A stretch of DNA of 64,000 nucleotides from NCBI RefSeq assembly GCF_932294415.1, contig NC_065535.1:8283001-8347000 (forward strand), in the 5' to 3' direction. Below the pieces are notes generated by a model that saw only the letters and a list, made by a program, of their open reading frames with translations, had not been told where the DNA came from and did not search any database. The stretch is from Quercus robur. Its lineage: Eukaryota; Streptophyta; Magnoliopsida; Fagales; Fagaceae. Positions 49,491 to 61,140 of the stretch are shown here, in pieces. How positions within the stretch are numbered: the stretch's first letter is position 1; each line of letters begins with the position of its first letter. Both the position numbers and the translations under genes were made by a program.

Positions 49491-51418
49491 TTAATTCACG
49501 GCACCAACAAATGACCGTGCTTCATGCTTGAAAGAAGAGAAGTTATTGGTGTAACTTGGGGAGGCAGAGTGGCTTGGATAGCAAGCTTTGCGGAGCTCAT
49601 TGTATTTGTCTAAGTCAAAGTTATGGATTTTCATAAGCTTTTCTTGTTTGGCTTTGAATCGGCGCTGGAAATAGCCTTCAAAAGTGGGTTCTGTAGAGGT
49701 CTTTAGAAAGAATCCATAGCCAATAGCGAAGTGAAGCGAGGTAACAAAGAAGCAAATGGGTTCCATCACGTCCCAACTGAGCTCCCAAAAGGTGAGCCTC
49801 ATGAAGCCCAGTGTTTGGAGAAAAACGAAGCCCAATCCACAGTATAGTTCACCACGGACCAAGCCCCGGGCTTTATTGTCGATTAGGGCCTTCTGCATTT
49901 CCATTTGCTCCAATTCTCTCCTCCTTGGGTCCTTTGGATTGGCTATTGATTCAGAAATCAGTGTCTCCATTGATCTCGCCACCTGTAGCCATAAAAAAGT
50001 GATCAGTTATTGAATAATATGCACATAAATGCTTAATGGTCTTAATCAGAAATCACTAGTAGTGACACATATCTATAACTTCTAAAACAGCCTAAAAAAG
50101 AAACTAGACGTGATTAAGAATACATTATGATGGGTTCAGATTACTTCTAGTGAAATGATGCACCAGACACGTTATGATGCGAATACGTGTCCAGTTGACT
50201 AATGCATTAAACATAAGCCGAATTCGATTATGAAATTGTCCACTAGGTCCATTGATCATCAAGTCACGGGTCCATATATAGGATCTATTTCTCTCCAAAA
50301 ATAGGACATGCTTTTGGATTAGGCACAGGCAATAAATTTTCGGGACCACGCATGGCAGTGAAGTTGGATTTTAATTTTATTATTATTATTTTTTTATGCT
50401 AAGTTGGATTTTATTAAACAATGCCATAATCTAAAATCCAAATCCTCGTGGACACATTAGACCCAAGTTTCAAAAACACCAATTAGTTTAAGGAAATTTC
50501 GGGATACTATACACGTGCAGACAGAAACTTGTTGCATGATGCAAACGTGTCAGTTTCAAACACTCGTGACTCGCAGTGACTATTACTCACGCGCCTCTGA
50601 GAGCGAGGAGACACGCTCACATGCAAGCATTACGCAAAGTAAGGACTTTTGCATTTTAAGGCAAGCGTGTAACCACAGCCTCAAGACGCGCGTGTGACAA
50701 ACCACATCGCCGGTCGTTACAGAAACGCTACCAGCCCTTTTAGGTTCCAAAAACGATGACGTTTTGGGACTATATAGGAAATAACGGAAAGAATAAAATT
50801 AATTTAAAAAAAAAAAAATGGTACCTGTTCGGGTCGAAGAAAAACTACGTTCCCCAAAACGATGACGTTTCCCGAGTCATCTAACATTTTGGCAAACTCA
50901 GCGCCTTGGTCTTCATTTTCACATCCCTGAACACAGACTCGGACGAACTCAGAGTACGAAATCGAGCTCTTCGGAATCTCTCTCAGCTTCGCTTTCAGCT
51001 TCTCCACCTGCGAGAGCCTCAGGATCTTCTTCGCCTCCTGGATCGAGATTCCAAAAACCGAATCTCCGGCGAAGGCTGCTTTTTCCGGCGCCGGAGGACC
51101 CAGTCCGTCGAGGCTGATCCGATCGCCAGTAATGTTGATGGCTCTGAGCTTCTCTCTAAGCTTGTCTCCGACCGGAACGGAGAGGAACTCCGGTAAGGGA
51201 CTCATCGCTCTCCGGTGAAGGAATCGCCGGAAAAAGCCTTTCTCGGAGGAGTCCGGCGAGGCTATGTACTCGCGGTGGAAGCTAGATTTGGAAGCGTTTG
51301 GAGGTACCACGGTTGAGGATGGTGAGATCGGTGAGAAGTCTTTAGTGACCGCTGGTGATGTAACTCTGTAACTGTAACCGTCAAATAGTCGCTTCGCTAG
51401 CATTTTCCGAAGCGCCAT
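49491..51418 (-). CDS. MCU: mitochondrial calcium uniporter pore subunit (MCU), 361 residues
   Basis: Two exons, 50825-51418 (198 codons) and 49491-49982 (163 codons plus stop), separated by an 841-bp phase-0 GT-AG intron. The N-terminus [18 protein letters not shown] is basic, consistent with mitochondrial import. The first exon carries the plant MCU N-terminal domain ([63 protein letters not shown]). The second has a coiled-coil-like charged stretch (about residues 214-240), a first membrane segment (about 244-264), the pore signature WDVMEP (268-273, plant form of the DIME motif) and a second membrane segment (274-291). MCU forms the inner-membrane channel for calcium entry into the matrix. 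All key elements are intact and the length suits plant MCUs. The start is the first ATG of the open frame. Confidence 0.95.
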
Positions 51419-51528
51419 TGAAAGAAACAGAGTTTTAGAGAGAGAGAGAGGGAGTGTTTTTTGGATTCCGATATTTGGGGGCTTATTCGCGTAATAACTA
51501 TGAGAATTTGTGAAGATAGCTTTGTTGG

Positions 51529-51536
51529 TATTTATA
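51529..51536 (-). promoter_or_regulatory. TATA box of MCU
   Basis: TATAAATA on the minus strand lies 111 bp before the MCU start codon. A GA-rich stretch (about 51437-51452) lies between, in the expected 5' UTR. Confidence 0.5.
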
Positions 51537-52119
51537 ATGGTTCCAGTGTATGAGGATTATAGAGAGAAGAATCTTAGGGGCATCCTTTTTTGTTTTTTGT
51601 TTTTTTGGTCAAGACTCAAGAGAGGTGGGAGGGCTAGTTTGGTAAAAGAGTTTGAACAATGGTGTATTTTTTAAAATTCTTGTGAGGGAAAAAATGTGTA
51701 AAAATATATGTAATGTTATCTAAAAATTGAAAATGAGTTGTTTAACAATTTTACAAAGAAGCCCAAGCCTTTTGGGAAATGAGAAAGTGAAATTAATTAT
51801 TTTTATTATTCTATTTATAATATAATACGTTTACCTTTCTGTAATTAATTTGGTTTTTGTTTTCCTTTTACAGAAGAGTGTGATTAGATTCCAACCGAAT
51901 TCTATTTCATTATTTATTGTTTAGATTCTCTTATGTAGGTAGTAATAGTATCTTTAAAATATGATAACGAATATGACCAAATTTTTATGTGAAATATTTT
52001 AATTGTAACCTTTGATTTATATTTTAATTTTGTTTCTAAAAAAGACTTTTGATTTATATTTATGAATGAAATGTGAATATTAAAATGTTTCAAAATTCAT
52101 AAGTTTAAAATGACATAAC

Positions 52120-52280
52120 GTGGGTTCTAATTAGCTCAACTAGTAAAATTTCTAATGGTTGAATAAGAAATTTGGAGTTCAATCTCCACCTACATTAAAA
52201 ATTGATTGATGTTTTGGTTTAATGATAAAGAGTTATTATTAGGAACGGATCTCATAGGATGAAATTCTTTATTAAAAAAA
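52120..52280 (+). mobile_element. tRNA-derived SINE with perfect 13-bp target duplication
   Basis: AAAATGACATAAC occurs at 52107-52119 and 52281-52293. Between them the element begins GTGGGTTCTAATTAGCTC with a pol III A-box-like TAGCTCAACTAGTAAAA, then TGGTTGAATAAG, a B-box-like GGAGTTCAATCTCC, a tRNA-unrelated body and an A-rich 3' end. This is the structure of a plant tRNA-derived SINE. At least four partial relatives are in the window. Confidence 0.88.
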
Positions 52281-53453
52281 AAAATGACATAACAAATTTT
52301 TAAAGAAATTATAAGTTTGGGTTCGATTAGCAAGTGTCCTTTATACATTTGTGAATGATTTAGGAAAATTTTGATATCACTTTTATGGGAAAAAAAAAGT
52401 ATTCAATTTTTTTTTTCTATAAAAACTTCCTAAAATAATTCACTAAAAAATGTTCTAAGAATATTTGCTAACAAAATCCTATAAAATTTACTACTTAACA
52501 TTATTACATTACAAATCGATATCATATGATAATAAAATTTGTAAAGATTATATAGTAAAGTTTGTGTTTTATTAACATAATTCTAATGAAAATGATGCAC
52601 TCATAACAATATGTAATCTCGGTAAATTATAAAAAGAAACTTATTGAAATTTGTTGTGATGCCTAAAAATTCATTTTAAAATATATAATTACTACGTCCT
52701 AAAAATACACATAAGAATCATATAATTTTAATTATTACTAAAACAAATAATTTTGTTAATTAGAGTCCTGAGAATAAGATCACATGTTAAGATGTATCAA
52801 ATACTCTATAAAAATGAGTTTTTTTTGTATAATATTTTTAAAAAATTATATACTAATATTTAGAAGAATCTGGTTAATAGGTGTCTTTATAGTATTTTTT
52901 AATAAACAATTTTAGAAAAAAAATTTCATACCAATTTTATTAAAAAACAAAAAATTATAAAAAATATCAGTTTTTTTATTTTTCTTTTTCTATGAAAATT
53001 TTTTAAAAATAAAATCCTATTAAAAAATGCACACACAATCTCCATAAATTTGTGCATGTATTATTAATAAGTACTACTATATTTTTTTTTAAAAAAAATT
53101 AATGTATCCTTGGGACATTAATTTAAAGGTTTGAAAACTTATTAGGAGAACGGTAATTAAGGTGGTTCTTATGCAAGTGATTGGCTAGTAATTTTCACGC
53201 GCGCGTAATTAGAGAAAGATGTTGTCCAAAGTGTCCAAAGTTTTTGTGAGAAGACAAGAGTGGCCCTCATTTAGATCGTCCGCAAAGTATGGAAATAAGA
53301 CATAGTGCTTGGAATTGAGAGCTGGGGACATTAAAGAGATTCTATGGGCCAAAGTTTGGTAGGCAAGCTCAAACTCACATTTTTGGTTTTTAAACAACAA
53401 TCTTTCAGATTCTCTTAACCAAAGAGGCAAAATCAATGAGTATATTATCGATA

Positions 53454-53632
53454 GGGAAATACTAACGAGTGCTCTTAGGGTATTGGTTAAGAATTCAGTT
53501 AAAGAAAGTTTTTATGGAAAAAGAAAAAAAATTAATGTTTTGACAACTTTTTTCATTTCCCATAAAAGTGATGTCAAAAATTTCCTAAAATAGATTGTTA
53601 ATGAGTGTCCTTAGGGCACTCGTTAGCAAATA
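53454..53632. mobile_element. Mutator-like MITE, second copy of the 46732 family
   Basis: GGGAAATACTAACGAGTGCT at the left and CTAACGAGTGCCCTAAGG outward at the right. The interior (AGTTAAAGAAAGTTTTTATG, TTAATGTTTTGACA, CATAAAAGTGATGTC) closely follows the 46.7-kb copy. A target duplication is no longer evident. Confidence 0.7.
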
Positions 53633-54783
53633 TAGTATTTACAAATTACAGCACTAGGTATCTTCTCCCTAGTACTACTGGTAGATACAATTAATCCTTT
53701 TACAAATTTGTACTTGTCATTTAGTAATTTCGATAAATATAATTTTTTTTATCAATTAAGAAGTAATTCTTTATTCTATGTTGTATAATTATGTAATTTT
53801 TAATTTATTAAATAAAAATTCTAAACTACTTTTGACACTAGTTATAGATTTTTTTTTTTTTTTTTGGAGAAAGAACACTAGTTATAAATTAATTGATCTT
53901 GACCAACAACCTTCGTATATTCGAATCACGGTAATTAATCTATTCTAAAAAAATTTTGTGATGATCTTAGAAAAGAAAGAGGAAAAGAGATGGTCTGAAG
54001 GATGGGCTCTGTTAATGGCAGATGGGTAAGGAAAGAAGAGAGTAGCTTGGGAAGAGTAGAGGAAGAGGAAAAAAAAGAAAGAAAAGAGATGGTTTGAAGG
54101 ATGAGAGAGTCATTGGTAGTCAATGAGTTGGCAAGGAAAAGACAGGACACAAAAAACGGGGGCCACCATGTGAATAAATTTACGAAAATGCCATGGAAAC
54201 TAAGTTTTGGAAACTGAAATCACATAAAATGTGTTTTCAATTTCCATAACTCATCACTTAAAAATCAGAGAATTGAGTGATAGAAACAAAAATTAGAAAC
54301 AATGCCAAACAGACTTCTCAACCGTGGGACCCACATATTTTGAGTTATGGGTGATGGAAATAGAGTTACGGGTGATGAAAACACAAAAACCAAACAGCCA
54401 TTGATTGTTTAATAAAAACATAAAAATACTAAAAAAGAGACAAAACATAAGAATAACTATTATATTATAGTTTCTTTTACCATCTACCAAAAATGACTAA
54501 TAGAGATAACTGAATCTTAAGAAGAGAACTTAAAGAATAACATTTAAGTACTGTACCTAGGTTTTGCTCATTTGTATTAGGGCATCCACAATTTTTTAAC
54601 TCCCGCCACTACATAAGTTCAAAACTTGCAAAGTACTTATGGGCTTCGTGTACCATACCATCAAATTACAGAGAGCCTTAATAATCATTATTTTTGTTTT
54701 CTTTCTCCAAAAATGGGTATCTTTTTGTAGTGGGAATAGTAAAAAAATTATGTGCAAATTGATTTTCTTTGGGTTATTATCAA

Positions 54784-55547
54784 GAATAGTGCTACATTTA
54801 TAGTATTTTCACAATACTTTTGTAACAAATTACAGGTAATAAGTTGTTATTGGTTTTCATTTGAATCCATGACTTAAATTACATTTCTACCCACCCGTAA
54901 AAGTTAATAACAATATGCCACTTAAAATTGAGTCCAAATCTTCTATCCCACTCTTCCTGCTCCACTATATACTCCACAAATAAAAACATACCACATATCT
55001 ATCTAATTTATTAAATACTAAATTTATGCATTCTATTATTTTAATTACCTAAATATGATGGGTTATTTATTTATTTATTTTAGGAAATTGAAATAATAGA
55101 AGGCATAAATTTAGCATTTAATAAATTAGATGGATATGTGACATGCTTTTTATTTGTGGAGTATATAGTGGAACAGGAAGAGTGAGACAAAAGATTGGAT
55201 TCAAATCCTCTAGATTTCTTAGGGTACTTTATCGAATAGATTTTCTTAAATTTTAACCATTCTTTAAAAATTTAATGGTTTAGATTCTGCCATGTCAGCA
55301 TTCCACTAACAATAATCTTAATTATTTTGTTTGCAACATTATTTTATTATTTTAAGAATATTGTTAGTGGAATACTGACATAGCAGAATCTTGACCATTA
55401 AATCATTAAAGAGTGGTTAGGATTTAAGGAAATATGTTGGTAGAGTACCCTAGGAAATCTAGAGGATTTGAATCCCAAAAGATTTGGACTCCTTAAAATT
55501 TGTTGCGAAAGTGTTATAAAGAAATATTATATAGAGTAGCATTTATC
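54784..55547. mobile_element. Mutator-like MITE (193 bp) interrupted by a second MITE
   Basis: Outer ends GAATAGTGCTACATTTATAG and outward GATAAATGCTACTCTATATA belong to the 48234 family, with ACAAATTA / ACAAATTT further in. The flanks TATTATCAA (54775-54783) and TATTTTCAA (55548-55556) agree in 8 of 9 positions. Removing the nested element and one duplication leaves about 193 bp, the normal size of the family. Confidence 0.78.
54930..55491. mobile_element. nested Mutator-like MITE of two tandem hairpins, perfect 9-bp duplication
   Basis: CTTAAAATT flanks both sides (54921-54929 and 55492-55500). Outer ends are GAGTCCAAATCTT and AAGATTTGGACTC. Inside are two consecutive long palindromes. The first arms are about 54930-55045 and 55086-55202, around CACTATATACTCCACAAAT. 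The second arms are about 55197-55320 and 55352-55475, around GGATTCAAATCCTCTAGATT. The double-hairpin build suggests a composite element or one MITE inserted at the edge of another. Confidence 0.82.
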
Positions 55548-55877
55548 TATTTTCAAATGCCTAAACATTCGGATTTAAAAGAGCATATACCATTGTTATT
55601 ACCCAATGAATGTTAGCAAATGAAAATGTAGTGCAATAAACGTGTTCAACTCCGCTAGCGTTGGGTTTATTGGTGCAAAGGTCTAGGACTTCCAAAAGAC
55701 CGTAATTCTAAGTTTGTTTTTATAATTTCTTAAAGGCTAAATGGGTGGAAATTAAAAAAAGGTTTTGGACAACCGAAAGTCTAAAACCATAAAAATTGTG
55801 AAAATTTTTACCATAATTATTATGTGGTAGAGTGTGATGAGTGAAGAAAAAATAATGGGTCTATATGTAAATAATAG
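55548..55877. other. intergenic, nothing recognised
   Basis: Short AT-rich stretch between the nested MITEs and the LINE poly-A end. Confidence 0.4.
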
Positions 55878-56171
55878 TTTTTTTTTTTTTTTTTTTTTTT
55901 TTTTGAGATCAAAGATAGAAAACTTTATTAAGATAGTAGAAGTGCTACAAGCTGAGTTACAAAGTGGAAACAGTGGGCCCCCAGAGAGTAAAACACAAAT
56001 CCGTATTCAACATGGCAAGGGCCACGAACTGGGAAAAATATGCCACAGTGGGATAAATATGCAGCAGTGAGATACAACAGAGAAAACAGAGACTGCTCAA
56101 GTTGTTTGTGCTGTCATGAGATGCTAGTAGTCAGTTAAGAGACCCAAGGCACCCTTATAGATGCGTTATGG

Positions 56172-59100
56172 CTAGATTTGGGTCTTCTCAAAGTGATATT
56201 TGTTACGTGCATTCCAGAGAGCCCAAACGATCATTGTCCACAGCTCAAGCTCCTGCTGGTTTAGCCTAGTTGTCATGGTCTGGAACAACTCAAAGAAATC
56301 TGATGCACTATTTGAGCACTTTTGAATTCTTCTACCTGCCAATGCCCAGACATTTCTAGCAAAAGGGCATTCCCAAAGCACATGACAAGTAGTCTCAATG
56401 TCTTGGGTGCAAAATTCGCATTTGCCGTCGACCCTCACCTTCCGGCATTGCAGATTGTCTTTTGTGGGCAAAATATTTGAACAGGCTCTCCACAGAAGGG
56501 ACCGGACCTTAGGGGACACATTTAGTTTCCACAGCTTCTTCCAAATTCTACCATTTTGCCGTGCTTGTGAGTGCTCACCTTGGGGTTGATTTTTAAGGCC
56601 AAGGGCAATTTTGTAGGCTGTCTTCACTGTAAAATTTTGGGTGCTATTTTGCTTCCACACTAATTCATCATTGGAATGCAGATTGTTCAGAGGAATGGCA
56701 AGGATCTCTTGTTGTGTTGATGGAGCAAACAGAGCTTGAATCTTTCCATGGTCCCACTGCCTAGTGTCTGCATCAATAAGGTCACTAACAAATAGTGAAT
56801 TAGGAGGTAAGCCCGAGAAAATGGGATCATGCTTTAACCATTTATGGGCATCAACTTGAATATGACACCCATCCCCCACCCGCCATCTAGTACCCTTCCG
56901 AATAATTTCTCTAGCCTTGAGTAGACTTCGCCATACATACGATGGATTGGTCCCAAGTTCTGCCTCCATGAAGGAGCTGTTTGGGAAGTATCGGGCTTTG
57001 TACACCTTATAAAATAGTGAATGAGTGTGTTTTATCAATCTCCATGCTTGTTTAGCTAGCATAGCTAAATTGAAAGCATGGATATCTCTAAAACCCATCC
57101 CACCATTGTTCTTTGGCCTGCAAAGTTTATTCCAATTGATCCAATGAATCTTTTTCTCATCATTTGTTTGCCCCCACCAGTATTTTGCAAGAGTTGAATT
57201 AATATCATCACACAAGGATTTTGGGAGTTTAAAGATGCCCATAGTATATGTAGGGATTGCCTGCGCCACTGTTTTGATCAGTATTTCCCGTCCCACTTTT
57301 AAGATAAACTTCTCCTTCCAACCCATCACTCACTTTGTGATTTTTTCCTTAAGCCCCCTGAAAGTAGTTACCTTGGATTTACCAGCCACCATGAGTAAGC
57401 CAAGGTATTTTTCACACTCAGTCATAACCTGGGCTCCCAACATACCTTGGATGATATCCTTCACTTCTGCCCTTATATTTTTACTGAAGAAAAGAGCCGT
57501 TTTGTCCCTGTTTATTGCTTGACCCAATGCCCTCTCATACTGCTCAAGGATGGTTATCAGTTGCTGGCACTCCTCAATTGATGCTTGGCAAAATAGCAAG
57601 CTGTCATCAGCAAATAGCAAGTGAGAAATCCGCACTCCGTTTCTACAAGATAAGATCCCCTGTAACTGCTTCCTTTCTTCTGCTCTTCTCAACAAGGTTG
57701 ACATACCCTCTGCACATATGAGAAACAAATAAGGTGATAAAGGGTCACCCTGTTTAATTCCCCTAGATGGATTAACAAAACCCCTAGGCTCCCCATTAAT
57801 CAGGATTGAGTATGAAGTTGTATTGACTGTTTCCATTGCCAAATGTACCCATTTTTCATCCAACCCCAACCGTATCATCATTTTTTCAAGGAAACCCCAC
57901 TCTACCCTATCATACGCCTTGCTTATATCTAGCTTCACTGCCATTTGGCCCTTTTTTCCCCTTCTACGATATCGAATCCTGTGCAACACCTCAAAAGCTA
58001 CAGTTGTATTATCAGTTATTAGTCTATCTGGCACAAAAGCACTTTGAGCATCGGAAATGATTTTTGGTAAAATAATTTTAAGCCTGTTAGCAAGAACTTT
58101 TGAATAAATGCGGGATATCACATTACCCAAACTGATGGGACGGAAATCTAAAAGGTATTGGGGGTCATTTTTTTTTTGGGGATCAACATAATATGAGTGT
58201 AATTTATTTTATGCAACATGTGACCTAAATTTAGTACTGATAGAATAGGTTCAGTAACAAGGGGTCCAACTATATGCCAGTATTTTTGGAAGAAAAAAGG
58301 GGACATACCATCAGGCCCAGGTGACTTTGAGGGATGCATCTGGAATAGGGCTCGTTAGACCTCACCAGCAGTATAGGTTCTTAATAGAATCTGATTCATA
58401 TCAGCTGTAACCCGTCTATCAACTGATTTAAGGACATCCTCCATATTTGCATTATCTGTGTGTGTTGTAGTGAACAGATTTTTGAAGTAAGTTTCTGCCA
58501 CTTCAGCAATCTCATTTTCTTCAGTACACCATCTACCTGCTTCATCAAAAACCCCCACAATTTGATTTTTTCTTCGTTGCTGACTAGCCCTTTGGTGGAA
58601 GAATTTTGTGTTTTTGTCCCCTGCTGGTAGCCAAATTGCCTTTGATCATTGTCTCCAAGATACTTCCTCCTGGTAGAGCAACCTGTTTATTTCACCTTTG
58701 ACCATTTTGATCCTCTCCACTTGGTCTCCAATATTTCGGCTTGTTAACTCCTCCAATTCTCTGTGCTTTTCCTCAATTTTTGCTCTAGTATTTCCAAAAG
58801 CAAATCGTGCCCAGCCAATCAAAGATGTCTTGCAATTTTTAATTTTTTCAAACAACTTAAACATCGGGCTGCCATGAGGAGTAGGCTAGTTCCATGCTTG
58901 TAGAATAATCCATTCACACTCGGGATGCGCTGCCCATTTCTCCTCAAACCTGTGGGGTACTCTTTTCCTACGGACATAATTATTTGGGGCATTAATGGTA
59001 AGAAAAATTGGATCGTGATCAGGGTACGAAACTTGTAAATGTGTGACTCGGCAATGAGGGAAAAGCTCTCTCCATTCCACTGTTGCACAAGCTCGGTCTA

Positions 59101-59686
59101 GTTGTTGTTGGACATAGGCATCGCCATGTCTTCCATTATTCCATGTGAAGGCGTTTCCAACATACCAAAGATTAGTCAAATTACAATGAAGCAGTGCACT
59201 ACGAAAAGCTTGCATGAGGGCTTGTGCCTTTGGTAATCTACCTTGTTTCTCATCAGATGATAAGATTTCAATGTAGTCCCCAATACATACCCAAGGCATT
59301 GAGTACCGGGAGTGAAGGTGCCGCAACAAACTCCAAGTTTCATGTCGACGGTTTTCTTCCGGTTGGCCATAGAAGCCGGTGATTCTCCACGGTGGACCCG
59401 TGCTGCTAAACACAATGGCATCAATATGATTCTGTGAACTGGTTTGAACATGCAAGTCTACCTCCTCCTTCCAAATCATTGCCAGGCCGCCACTCCTTCC
59501 CAGACTAGGAACTGTAAAAATAGCATGGTATTGTAGATCTTCTTTTATACTTCTCATCTCCTCAACCGATTGTTTGGTTTCCATGAGAAATACAATCTTG
59601 GGCACTTTAACTCCCACAAGATGCGAGAGCACGGTTGCTGCTCGGGGGTTCCCAAGCCCCCGACAGTTCCAACTGAGAATATTCAT
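56172..59686 (-). pseudogene. LINE ORF2: endonuclease, reverse transcriptase and zinc-binding domains, broken
   Basis: Starts MNILSWNCRGLGNPRA at 59686 (endonuclease/exonuclease/phosphatase fold, with FLMETKQ, GFYGQPEENRR and SYPDHDPI). Where active enzymes have GDFNE, this copy reads GDYIE, so a catalytic Asn appears lost. Stops follow near 58886, 58646, 58355 and 58148. The reverse transcriptase spans about 57330-58340 with [53 protein letters not shown] and the catalytic LLFADDSLLF. An in-frame TGA at 57330-57332 separates it from the C-terminal part (56172-57329) with GREILIKTVAQAIPTYTMG and a zinc-binding region ending CEFCTQDIETTCHVLWECPF. Confidence 0.9.
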
Positions 59687-59743
59687 TGTGATCGGCGAGG
59701 CTGTATCGCAGCCTCCAACGTTGTGCATGAAGATTTTGTGTTT

Positions 59744-61042
59744 CTGGCCAAAATCCTAAACTGTTTTCTGTCATTCTCCTCCATCTTCGAAACCCCATCA
59801 GCTTTGTCACCGTGTCCCCGTTTCTTGCTTGCAATTTTCAGTGTACTCTGTGAGTCCAGTACCGTATGTGTTTGTGGTTTGCGAGCTATTTTTTTTTCCT
59901 TCCTTGTTTTGCCTGAGTCACGTGCACTATCAGATGCCTTAGTTATGTCACGTGCCGCATTGAAAGAGGCGTGCGTTGTGCTAGTTGTTACCTCAACCAC
60001 AGACCCTTCTTCAGTTACGTATTCAATAGGAACACTTATTAAATCAATCCCAGGAATTTCGGGATTAATGATGCTGCTATTATTTTCCGCCTCAACAGTA
60101 TTTATAGCTACCGTTTCAGCATTAATTGTCATTTCCGTTTCAATCCCCTGATTTTCGGGCTGTCCATATTGCGCATTAACTCCCTGTTTCGGTTCTAGAT
60201 GCGGCGGACCCCTAGCACGTGATCTGTCTATTTGTGTTTCACGCCAGCGAGGTGGGCTGGATGGCTTTCGTCCTGTGCCATCAATCTTCCTCCTATTACC
60301 TGCTCTCATCCATTCCCCATATGGGAGCTCGCCCCCTTCCATTGATTTTTACTTTGAACACTCCCGTATCTCATGGCCCAGCATGCCGCAATTGTAACAT
60401 AGTCCTACAAGTCTATCATATTTGAATGCGACTCGAACTTCGTCTCCCTCCGGATTGACAATTAGGGCCCCTCGTCGGAGAGGTTTGGTCAATGGGATTT
60501 CGATATGGATTCGCAAGAAGCGTGCCTGGTTAGAAGCAATGGCCTTACTATCCACCTCCACCACATGGCCTAGGCTGCTTCCAATATCTTGACCTGCTTC
60601 TTCATTTATAAGATCAAAGGGTAGACCCCATACTTGAACCCAAATTGGTAGAACTGGGAAGGAAACTGATCTTGCCGTCATACCTTTTTCCCATCTTCGA
60701 AGCACTAGGAGTTGATCATCGAAGCACCAGGAGTTGATCATCGAAGCTCTAAGGTCCATTATTCATAACCCATCTCAATTGGTTTTCCATAGCGAACTTA
60801 AATTGGATTAGGCCATCTCCAACGTCTACCATCTTCAAGTCAATTCCCATCTTCCAAATTGACCGCAATAGATCCTTCGCTGCTCTTTGGTTAAATGGAC
60901 GAGATGTGAGAAACTTCCCTATAACACTAAGTGAATGTTCTTCCAGTGTCCTAGCCCGTTGAACTGGCCGGACAATGATTGCTTCCCCCTCTTCTGAAGT
61001 GAGTTTTATTCTCTCAATCCGTTCAATGAAATCTAAATCCAT
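59744..61042 (-). pseudogene. LINE ORF1 (DUF4283 and CCHC zinc knuckle), broken
   Basis: ATG at 61042 starts MDLDFIERIERIKLTSEEGE, a DUF4283-type nucleic-acid-binding region. It is broken near 60750 by a TAG and a tandem 22-bp duplication that shifts frame. It then continues at 60349-60746 with LPIWVQVWGLPFDLI and a CCHC knuckle (CYNCGMLGHEIREC, C-x2-C-x4-H-x4-C). A stop at 60349-60351 precedes the in-frame tail with LPYGEWMRAG and a long polar region. The 3' limit before ORF2 is approximate. Such proteins bind the LINE RNA. Confidence 0.82.
60702..60745 (-). repeat. 22-bp tandem duplication in LINE ORF1
   Basis: GCACTAGGAGTTGATCATCG plus AA at 60702-60723 is repeated at 60724-60745 with one difference (GCACCAGG). 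Because 22 is not a multiple of three, it shifts the ORF1 frame. Confidence 0.85.
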
Positions 61043-61140
61043 ACTACAAGCACTTGCCACCCGAACTACTTCTTAAGTGAGGATGAAAGAAGAGAGTCGG
61101 TGGAGGAAAAGCTCACCCCTAGTGAGAGAGAGAACTCCTA

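Larger units (their letters stand above)
51537..54783. other. intergenic upstream of MCU, repeat-rich
   Basis: No gene was recognised. It holds a SINE with clear duplication and decayed Mutator-like MITEs (listed). Between 53.93 and 54.13 kb a GAAAAGAGATGGT-TGAAGGATG stretch occurs twice in purine-rich DNA. Confidence 0.4.
55878..61140 (-). mobile_element. nearly full-length L1-type LINE, inactivated
   Basis: Minus-strand non-LTR retrotransposon of about 5.3 kb. The 3' end is an A27 tail (T at 55878-55904) preceded by AATAAA (55926-55931 region) and a 3' UTR of about 270 bp. ORF1 (gag-like) and ORF2 (endonuclease, reverse transcriptase, zinc-binding domain) are both present in the usual order but carry stops and a frameshift. 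The 5' end is taken near 61140 after the ORF1 leader with its CTCACCCCTAGTGAGAG stretch. Flanking target duplications were not resolved because both flanks are AT-rich. No RNase H domain follows the zinc-binding region, unlike the 6-7.4 kb remnant. Confidence 0.88.
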
